From Lepiota brunneoincarnata (lineage: Eukaryota > Basidiomycota > Agaricomycetes > Agaricales > Agaricaceae), in NCBI GenBank assembly GCA_023014365.1, contig JAEBUN010000075.1:17707-81706 (forward strand): a DNA stretch of 64,000 nucleotides. The letters run 5' to 3'. Positions 55,581-64,000 of the stretch are shown here, in pieces. Position 1 is the stretch's first letter, and every line of letters begins with the position of its first letter. The position numbers and the translations under genes were made by a program. The notes under the pieces were generated by a model. It saw only the letters and a program-made list of their open reading frames with translations. It made no database searches and had not been told where the DNA came from.

Positions 55581-57041
55581 TATGGCGAGTAAGGAGCCAA
55601 ACCCAAAGCTTGTTGTCGTATGCGGCCGTATCTTTGTCTAATGGTATAGTACTCATTTCATCTGCAGGTCACCGGTGGTACGGGCTATGTTGGCTCGATG
55701 GTCATCGACCAGCTGCTTGACTGAAGGGTATAACGTTCGAGCGTGAGTATCCCCGGACATTCGTATAGGTGGTCCTGACGTTGAACATCTAGCACCGCGA
55801 GAACACCCAAGGTGGAGACTTTAAGGAACACATACCCTGATGCACATGGAAAGCTCGAAGTCGTCGAGATGGCCGACCTGGTCTCGGATGCAGGAAAGTG
55901 GCCCGCCATTCTCAAAGGTAGGTGTTTCCATCACCGAGTTGAATACCAAAGAGTGAACGCAGGCGGATGGATTCAGGTGCAGACGCTGTCATCCATATCG
56001 CTGGCCCTGTGTACCATCCCGGTACGACCTCCGAGGACTATATATTCCGTACGTGACAGTGGTTGCGTTTTGAACACAGACAGATTGACTTCTGAATCAG
56101 GCGGCTATTGGAGGAACCCAGAAGTTACTGGATGCTCTCGAAAGTAGCTCAGTCAAGCGTTTTGTGCTCACGACTTCTGTAGCTGCTTTCTTCAAACGCA
56201 AGTTCTTCTCCAGTAACGACTGCATCCTACATCTGACCTACCAATTTCTGCAGCCGACTTCAGCAACATCATGGATAAAACGATCTACGATCACAACAGT
56301 GGGTCAGAAACATCCCTCCTCCTTGCTGAAGCTAATCCACACGCTCACTCAGCCTGGTCTGATATCGACGACATTGACCCAAAGGATCACGTCCCGTCCT
56401 ACACTTATGTCGCCTGTAAAGCTATCTCCGATAAGCTTATTTGGAAGGCCGCAGAGAGATATCCCCATATTGACTTCACCACCAGGTGGGTACCTATATG
56501 TATATAACCTCCACTACATTCACATTGTGTTGACCAATTCACAGTACTCCCCCCAACGTTATATGGATGGTTCGTTAAGCACTATCCAACCCCGAAGAGC
56601 GTGGCGGAGCTCAACGGCAACAAGTTCTTGTACGAGCTCATACAAAAGGGCGTCAAATTCCCGACTTGGCCAATCGCGACTATTTCGCACAACAGGGATA
56701 TCGCGAAGGCTCATGTTCTCGCTCTCACAGCCCCGGTCCTGCCAAAGGGGGAGAAGAAGAGGTTTATAATTACGCTTGGAACGATGACCTGGGTCGAAGC
56801 GATTGAATTCCTCAAGACACCAGAGGTCGTTGCTAAATTTAAAGAGCGTGGGCATGATATCGTCGCAAGGCTTCCGGATGTTTCGGCTGCGGGGATGCAA
56901 TCGCAATACAGTTTGGACACCAGTCTCACTGAGAGCGTGTTGGGTTTGAAGAAGGACGATTATATTCCTTGGAAAGAGATTCTGTTGGAAGTCATGCCCA
57001 ACTTGATGGACTGGGAGCGGGCACATCCCGAGGCTTTGTAG
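55581..57041 (+). pseudogene. NAD(P)-dependent reductase, dihydroflavonol-reductase type, apparent frameshift
   Basis: Starts MASKEPNPKLVV at 55581, then an intron and TGGTGYVGSMVIDQLL, the Rossmann nucleotide site. Here an extra base at about 55719-55721 brings a TGA (55722-55724) into frame; without it the frame would run on into YNVRA and the next exon. Later exons are open: PKVETLRNTYPDAHGKLEVV; KGADAVIHIAGPVYHPGTTS; VKRFVLTTSVAAFFK; the active-site YxxxK in SYTYVACKAISDKLIW; TPPTLYGWFVKHYPTPKSV; ending NLMDWERAHPEAL at 57041. The intron at 56198 has a GC donor (GCAAGT). Either a young pseudogene or a single-base assembly error. Confidence 0.82.
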
Positions 57042-60000
57042 AAACTTTGTTTATTACGACACCCGCGATCTTGAAATGTCAACTCCGCATTTGCCGAATG
57101 GCAGCCTGATCGCGTGGCTTTTGACACTCGTGCTAGATGCAGGCACCGGTGACTGTCTCGACTGGCTTGGCTCAATCCACATGGCAGCACCGGTATAGGT
57201 ATGCCCTGTGAATGAGTGAATATACTTCCAATGGCAAGAATTTGAAGGCAAATATTCGCCCCGGGCGGGCACCATGACGACCGCCCAAAATCAAATCCTT
57301 GTCGCTGGCCATTGACGAATCGGGAGAGTGGGTGTGGTATTCGGGAAGCTGTGTCTGCGACAGTGCGAAAGTACCACAAGTACCCGGATGCCAACTTGAA
57401 AGTCGTGCGAATGTTAAAGGTCGCATCGCAAGTGTCAAACTCACGAATGTCGATCAGAATGACCAAAGCAGTTTGCGCAATGTGGGTGCTGAGAACTGTG
57501 CATTGTGCCTTTGAAATGGATCATTGAGACCTTGACGTTACCTCAGGTACGAAATCACCGAATCAGTAAAAACTTTCCATTGACAGTAGGTGCGAACAAA
57601 CACTCCCGTTTTATGTTCCTAGATATACCAGATGTGAGCACATTGGACATTCACACGATGTGGGCGGGCGGGTGTACTGCGTATGAAAACGTCCGTTTGT
57701 ATCACTCAGCCAATCAGAACGTCTCTGTATCTTTTGATCACTTGTTTTTAACTGCGTTGCTGGTCTATATAGTCCAGACTACAAATTCAGGCATGTAGTT
57801 TCCTGCGATAGGAACATCCCGCCAAATAGCTATTCACAACCAGTGGCTCTCATCGCTGATAAGAAAATATTTTAGCCTATGCCAACTGTCAGGTGTATGG
57901 CATAAGTGAGCACGCGCGAGGAGAAGCGTCTTAGCCATCAGAATCAATCGCAACCGGTCTGGACGAAATGTGGCGTGCATCTTCTCCCATCCGAAGCCTT
58001 GAAATATAGATGTACATCCATAGAAATCTTCAGTTCCCAGACACAAGGTTAAGGGGCATTCACATATCTCTGTCAAAAGTTAGAATATGAGGCGAGGTCT
58101 CCCACATCAGCCAAACAGACTGCTTCAAACGAGCTTATTGGCAGGGCGTTGTAACCGCATCAATGTCATCAGTCAGGATACCTCAACGGAAGTGGGAACA
58201 TGTTATCCATATGCCCTCCATGAGTTGTGCCCGCAGGGGGGCACTGACACACACGCTATTCAAGACATCCAGACGCACTCACTCATCTATCAGCCCTAAA
58301 CACAGTATTTTGTGACCGGTTTCGTTCTGACTACGATAATAGCTCGTGTGCGGGTTCAAAGCAGGTCAAATGCATTTGTGCACGGGCGTCAGAATGAACC
58401 CGTCAAGGCTGCGCAACTCGGGTGCTACCACAGCAGCCGTATATTTAACATAACAAGATCTGATAGGGCCTTGTTGGTTGACTTCAGGCCCCGTCGCATA
58501 TTTGAAGCTTCGAAATGTGGAACAATAGATGATGGTGGTGGCGGCGGTAATGGCATAAGGTCCGAAATTATTGGTATGGCCGATTGCGAGGATGTCATGA
58601 TGGGCGATTGATTCGGACAGACAAGTTCGCCTCCCTCAATTATTGGCTTGACGCATTCTTTCATTGGTGGCGACAATGGATCTAACAGCACCGTGAAGAC
58701 CGTGGGGATGCACAGAGCTGGCAGATGTATGATGTTACTATGTACAGGAATAAGGATGTCATATCTCACGCATAACATCTATAAGTTTGCATAAACTGCA
58801 TCTAGCTAGATTAATCCACGATATCTATAGTCATAATACCCTTTAGTGATTGGCCCGAATGCAGCGAGCTAGAATCCGGATTGGTCGGATATGCACCTTG
58901 CAAGAACAGAAGCATAACAGGTGCTCCCAGCTGATTTAATAGAATACTGGCTACGACAGGTGCAGAAGATGATCGATGAATCCATGTGGCGTAGTTATAT
59001 ATCAGCCGCCTTATCCCAGTTTGAGCATAGTACGGTGGGGTGGGGAGGTGGTTCTCGCTACTCCGGGGAGTTCTTTTCACCCCCCTTTGCCTCTCTTTGA
59101 TGCCTACTCCGCAATTTCATATTAATCTTCCGTTTTCTCTATATTTTTTCCCTTTTAGAGGTAGTCTTGTGGGAGACTCGGGCATGCAGTGCCGGGCAGC
59201 GGTCCTAATTCGTGTGAACTCAGTTCATCTTGTTGCTTTAGACAAGCTTGTTTCAGCCCACTCTGCATCTGCTCTACATAATTGGGGGGACCACTCGCAC
59301 CTTGGGGGCATCTATCACTTTGTACAACAGAGTAATGTTCAACTTGTACTCTTGCATACAGAGATTCAACCTTCCCGCACCCCACCACCCCCATATTCAC
59401 CCTAATGCCGATGTTGAGCCACAACCCTACTTTTCGAAAACTAGCGTAAATACACAAAAAGTAGGTGATAAAAAAATCCTTTGGAACGGCTTGTAGATAG
59501 CTCTATGCTCCTGGCCCATGCCAGATCAGCATATCAACGTGGACGTGAAACAGCTTGCCTTGCAGTTCCCGGATCGCGGTCCGGCACTTATAACTGCACG
59601 GCACTGTTGCTCCGTCGTCTTTCCTCCATAGTCGCCCTTCACCGGTCAAACCCTCTTGGATTGGAAGAGGTGATTCAGTTCATCGAAGAGCGGTCAGACG
59701 AAGGTAAGAGCATTAAATTTCCGCTTTGACGGGTCCTTAGGCTTTTGCGTCAGTGACCGCGCCTTTTAGGAATGACAGAGTCATGGCGCGACTGCCGTGA
59801 GGTGTACCGGGTACGCTCGAAGTTCCTAATTACTACTGTAGGGTAGGGGAGGCAGATTGAGTTTTGCCAATTGGGGAATCTAGCAGGGGGTGTGCGACGG
59901 GGGTGTGAGATCTTTTGTGCTTCTACCAAAGTTGGATGTGTCCAGGAATGTGTATATAGGAGTTTTTATTCTTGGCTGAGTGCAGGTAATCTGGAAGCAA

Positions 60001-61061
60001 GCAAGTCGCAGGCTTTCTCCTTCCAACCACAGCCTTCTTCAGCCATTTCGGGCATCCTCAGAATCCAAGTCCTCGTTATCTTCGCAGAGGCCAGGAGCTG
60101 CTATGTTGCCATTGTTGTAATCGTAATCTGGGAAGCCTTCTGCCAAGTATAATGCTCGGGGGTGCCGTCTTCATGCCATTCTGCAATTCTGCATTTTCTT
60201 CCCAAGGTTAGGAGGACGGAGGCATGACGCGAAGCTTGGTGTCTGTTTTTTTTCCGTTCATTTACACTACTTTTCAAACCAACCATCACGTGTTACAACA
60301 CCATTCCGGAGGGACGTATTGTACATTATGGAAGGTTGTCCAAGGTGCTCCGAGGGGAGGTCGTAGTCGATATGTTTGTAGAAGTGGTTCCAGAGACCAA
60401 GGTGTGAGGGAATACTGGAGGCTGGTTCAAAAATAGGAACGCAGGAAAACTGTAGGCTACTTGATGTGATTACCGCGCGATATCGACCCCCCCCCGGTGG
60501 TCTTGTCTCCTCTTCTGGGCCCTCCCAAAATGCCTGCTCTACCCGCGCTCATCGATGATAGCAGCCATGGCACCTCCCAGCACTCGCCTCTTTTGCGCGG
60601 TCCGTGCATGTCATTGTTTTGGGTGGGAAGAGAGGGATCCGCATACATCTTGTTTCCTTTCCCCTTCTACCACTACGTGCCAGCGGCTCCGAGTGAACGT
60701 AAGATATCTTTGATTATATGCTGAATTATCAGACGAGGGTATCACTACTGTGAATATAATTAATACCCAATTACTACCTGGCCGTGAGTAGTTGCATATT
60801 TATGGTATCCATTCTGTAATATCCTTGTCTGATATTTTAGAATATAATCAACAGATATTACACGTACAGAAATCGTCATACGCCAGCAGGTCATGTGATG
60901 ATATTAATAATGTCCTCTGGCCTGCATCGTTTCCTCTAGCCATCTGTCCCACACTCCTGCCCTGCTCCGGCGTCTTCCACCTTACCTTGTCCTAGTACCG
61001 GCATGACTGGCCAATTTTTGAACCAGGACAACCAGCATCTCCGCCGGCATCATCCCCAACC
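57042..61061. other. 4 kb without a recognised gene
   Basis: Many short frames on both strands (57299-57527, 58312-58611, 59040-59405, 60497-60724) without known motifs or consistent splice chains. A C-run of 9 at 60488-60496. Composition becomes AT-richer towards 60.7 kb. Nothing assigned. Confidence 0.45.
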
Positions 61062-61135
61062 ACCCAACCAAAGGGTTAGGGAAGGGGGGCGTATAACACA
61101 CAAGTCGCGACAGAGGGTTAGGAAAGGGGGCGTAT
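61062..61135 (+). repeat. Two short repeats of a GGTTAGG..GGGGCGTATAA unit
   Basis: GGGTTAGGGAAGGGGGGCGTA and GGGTTAGGAAAGGGGGCGTA recur 43 bp apart, the first followed by CACAAGTCGCGAC. That sequence also follows the G-rich tract in the 61491 repeat. They look like fragments of the same LTR-like repeat end. Confidence 0.55.
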
Positions 61136-61361
61136 AAACACGAGGGTTATGGGGATAATTTGGACAACTAGGGTAGGGCTGAAATGTATTTGGTAGGGCC
61201 AGGTAGGGTCTAGAAGGCACCAGCTAGGATGGGAGACAGAGATCAGGCCTTTTGGACATGGACACTCTGTTTGAGATATAGGAAATCTCCAAGTAATACT
61301 TATATAGTTGAGTTGTGAGGTGCAAGAAGCATCAAGGGTGGACAAGGATATACACATGCTT

Positions 61362-61490
61362 GAGGTAGATGGAACCTCACCAGGAGTGATTAGATACTTG
61401 GACATGTGTGTGAGGTGCATGGAACATCGCCAGGAGTGACCAAGTGCTCACACATGTGTGTGAGGTGCATGGAACCTCGCCAGGAGTGAC
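61362..61490 (+). repeat. 50-bp tandem repeat, about 2.6 copies
   Basis: Units start at 61362, 61412 and 61462 with GAGGTGCATGGAACCTCGCC and continue AGGAGTGAC. A weaker earlier copy lies near 61317. The units differ by a few substitutions. Noncoding. Confidence 0.8.
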
Positions 61491-61658
61491 TTAGGGGAGG
61501 GGAGTCAATACACAAGTCGCGACGGTGGGGCGCAACGGGCTGTTGGGGTTTCCAACTGCCCACCCGTTTCGTCTTATAAAAGACTCATCAGGCGCACGAT
61601 ATCCGTCAGATACCTGCCGTCCAATCGATGGTCGCCGATAGCGATCGATTGCGATTTT
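61491..61658 (+). repeat. LTR-like direct repeat, left copy
   Basis: Starts TTAGGGGAGGGGAGTCAATA and includes GTCGCGACGGTGGGGCGCAA and a TATA-like TCTTATAAAAG. It recurs at 63833-64000 with only about two differences over 168 bp. A G-rich tract at the start resembles a polypurine tract before an LTR. The next bases on this copy form a 10-bp stem GATTTTGATC/GATCAAAATC. Confidence 0.75.
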
Positions 61659-63325
61659 GATCGATAGATCAAAATCCGCGGAACGTGTACGTAATCCCCC
61701 CAATAAATGGGTGAAAATGAATTAAATACTTAGCGTCGAGTTTCGAAACCATCGCCGTGCTGACTTTAGCGCGCACTTACGCCTGAGAAAAGTCACGTGA
61801 TCGTGAGTACGGTCACGTGTCATTGGGCTATGTTACCCGTCGCCCGAGGGCAAGTCACGGGGTAGGGCCGTCACGTGATCACGTGGCAAGCATCACTTTC
61901 GCACGGGGTCCATGCGTGAGAACATGTGAAACCCGGCACTGGCGACATGAATTGCCGGTGGCGGTGTACTTACCTTAGGTGGCTGTCCTTCCCACGGGTC
62001 TGCTAGAGTACGCCCCGCCCGACCGGGACGGTTAGGTCCGGGTTAGGTCAGGGTTAGGGGTGAGCTTAGTATTAGTAAGCCGCACTCGTTGGGAAGGTAA
62101 GGTAGTACTTACCGCAAAGAACGTTCCGCACGGCATATAACCGGCGAAGAAGCGAGTTAACCGCCACCAGGGAGGAGAACCTACGTTGTTTACCGCTTGA
62201 CGCGATCGTTACTATTCGAGAGACTTAGGAAGGGGGCATAACCGCCCCCCCAGACGTGGTTCCGGGTTACGCCGCACCATCTCACCCAAACCGATAAAAG
62301 GCCACCTATTTAAAAACCTGTTTTCGCGTGCTGCGATCGAAGCGCAGGTCGTGCAACCCCGAAGTCTTCTAACAACGGGGTCCCAGGAAGGTTACTCAAG
62401 ATCAGCAAATATGGGCCGGCCGACATACGGGAATCACCCCGCAGAGGTCGGTACCCGAACGCCCAGGGATTTCCCCATTTGGGCGCCGACTTGGTACCAG
62501 TCGCCGCAGCTAGGTTGTGCGGACAACTACGGCTGGCATGGTATACCACGTAAGCCATATCAATCGAAGTTCGCAATCGCGATCCACGGATCAGGCGTCT
62601 TCTCACGGTGGTGTTCTACCGCCGGAGCGGAAGAAGAGGCCACGGGAGCTCGAGCTTCGGCGAAGAAGTCGGTTATTAACGCCTGGCGGTCGCGCCGCGC
62701 GAGAACAGAAGCACGCCAAATTGACGTAAGGTCCATTATCTGCCGGGTTCTTTTCTTCGAAACCAACAGACGGCGACCGAAGAGACCGAGTCTATCTAGG
62801 CGTAAGAAAGGACCTTGCCAACCCGAATCTAAACACCAATCCTAAGTTTATTATACGGGAACCACGATCGTGGTTCCGTTGGATTTTTTTTTTCATTTTT
62901 CTGGACTCTGATGGGGTCCAGGCAGTCCCTGGAGCATCCTAAGATTGCTCTGTGCATGCAGAAGCAGCTGTGGGGCTGGATAGCTGGCTAAAAACATGAT
63001 TCTGTCCAGCTGCACTCTGAGCACCCAAATGTTGGACATCATACTTGTAGCAGCAATGGATCATGGTTCATTTCTGGTGCCTTTTGAAGCTGTGTGAAGC
63101 TTCAACTACCTTTGTTCCAATGAATGTCTCATCCAAGTCATGTCTTGTCCTTGGTGAGGGGGAGGGGGTGGAATATGTCCATGGTATGAGGAGGATTATG
63201 GAAGCTGCAGTGGATGTCAGCTGAGCTTGTAGGCCTTGGCCAGTGGTGTTTTGAAGGTTTAAAGTTGTAAATACTTGGAAGGTGATGTGCAATGATGGTC
63301 ATTGCTTGAGATGAGTGTTACAAGA
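61659..63325. other. Interior between the LTR-like repeats, no clear gene
   Basis: A dense set of CACGTG motifs at 61,795-61,890, degenerate TTAGGG-like repeats at 62,030-62,060, and a Arg-rich open region at 62,351-62,845 in two overlapping + frames (for example PERKKRPRELELRRRSRL) without a known domain. Then the palindrome at 62858-62877 followed by a T-run. It might be the body of a non-autonomous retroelement. Confidence 0.4.
62858..62877. repeat. Perfect 20-bp palindrome
   Basis: GGAACCACGATCGTGGTTCC, followed 7 bp later by a run of about 10 T. A palindrome plus T-run resembles an RNA polymerase III or hairpin-type end, but no matching gene is recognised. Confidence 0.7.
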
Positions 63326-63830
63326 CAAGTCACAAATGGCATTTGTGACATGTGATTGACTTAAATGGACTTGAGAAGTGATGCTACAGTCACAAATGGC
63401 ATTTGTGACCTGTTACTGGACTACTATCATGAAGCTGGTACCTACCATATATTATCCTTACACTTATTCTCTTTTGATAGAGATACAGCTTTCAACTCTA
63501 CCATGACCACAAAGTCCTGTATTGCACTCATCAGTTACACATGCTGGATCTATCCAGGTCTATCATTGGTATCTGTATTCTCTGTAGAGATATCATGTAT
63601 GACTTGCAATTGAATTAAATGGGATTGGGAAGTGATAAAATAGTCACAAATGCCATATGTAACTTGTGATTGACTTAAATGGAACTAAAGAGTGATGCTG
63701 CAGTCACAAATGGCATTTGTGACATGTGATTGACTTAAATGGACTTGAAGAGTGATACCACAGTCACAAATGGCATTTGTGACCTGTGACTAGACTACTG
63801 TCATAAAGCTGGTACATGGACTTGTGATTG
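63326..63830 (+). repeat. Minisatellite of palindrome-bearing units
   Basis: TCACAAATGGCATTTGTGA, an inverted repeat, occurs near 63330, 63390, 63702 and 63762, with a variant near 63642. The spacers read CTTGTGATTGACTTAAATGG or close variants, period about 60 bp. A larger unit ending GACTACTATCATGAAGCTGG also recurs near 63,420 and 63,795. Confidence 0.85.
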
Positions 63831-63832
63831 GG

Positions 63833-64000
63833 TTAGGGGAGGGGAGTCAATACACGAGTCGCGACGGTGGGGCGCAACGGGCTGTTGGGGTTTCCAACTG
63901 CCCACCCGTTTCGTCTTATAAAAGACTCATCAGGCGCACGATATCCGTCAGATACCTGCCGTCCAATCGATGGTCGCCGATAGCGATCGATTGCGATTTG
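63833..64000 (+). repeat. LTR-like direct repeat, right copy, cut by the window end
   Basis: Matches 61491-61658 (offset 2342 bp), with CACGAGTCGCGAC in place of CACAAGTCGCGAC and one base fewer in a T-run at the very end. The repeat continues beyond the window. Confidence 0.75.

Overview
The window is genomic DNA of a filamentous basidiomycete, most probably an Agaricomycete. The host genes are split by many 45-65 bp introns with GT..AG ends. Several proteins are typical of mushroom-forming fungi: a UbiA-family enzyme, a DUF6534-type membrane protein, and a Cys-rich secreted protein with a C-terminal hydrophobic tail. The transposons resemble those common in Rhizoctonia/Ceratobasidium genomes, but that genus-level guess is inference.

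Positions 1-20,426 are a nest of transposons that can be taken apart by target-site duplications (TSDs). The base layer is a decayed Ty3/gypsy chromovirus (element A, + strand). Its pol carries a solo LTR (246-709, TSD AGTAC). Its 3' LTR (4872-5089 and 20093-20267) was hit by a Tc1/mariner element (5090-20090, TA duplication). That Tc1 element then received three insertions: a Ty1/copia element (5399-10271, TSD CTTAA), a solo LTR (10316-11023, TSD AAGGG) and a young, apparently intact Ty3/gypsy element B (12220-20023, TSD CATGA). Removing the three with one TSD copy each leaves a Tc1 element of 1601 bp, the normal size for the family. Element B has gag, pol with a chromodomain in the -1 frame, 651-bp LTRs that differ at one base, and a three-exon gene on the opposite strand between pol and the 3' LTR.

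Positions 21.5-57 kb are host genes. On the left are a secreted Cys-rich GPI-type protein (-), an amino-acid permease (-), a MATE exporter (-) and an agmatinase-like ureohydrolase with a signal peptide (+). From 36.45 to 47.46 kb lies a compact set of biosynthetic genes: cytochrome P450 (-), GMC oxidoreductase (-), short-chain dehydrogenase (+), UbiA-family membrane prenyltransferase/terpene cyclase (+) and a second P450 (-). This looks like an undescribed terpenoid or meroterpenoid cluster in which the UbiA enzyme makes the scaffold and the four oxidoreductases decorate it. Two copies of a degenerate repeat in the same orientation flank the set at 35.55-35.95 and 48.33-48.55 kb. Further right are a SnoaL/NTF2-like small protein (+), a DUF6534-type membrane protein (-) and an NAD(P)-dependent reductase of the dihydroflavonol-reductase type with an apparent one-base frameshift (+).

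From 57 kb to the end no gene is recognised. The last 3 kb hold short tandem repeats, two LTR-like direct repeats about 2.3 kb apart, telomere-like TTAGGG variants and palindromic minisatellites.

Exon structures were worked out by eye from splice signals, phase and protein conservation. Those given base by base (antisense gene, GPI protein, agmatinase, SDR, UbiA, SnoaL) keep phase throughout. The others are outlines.
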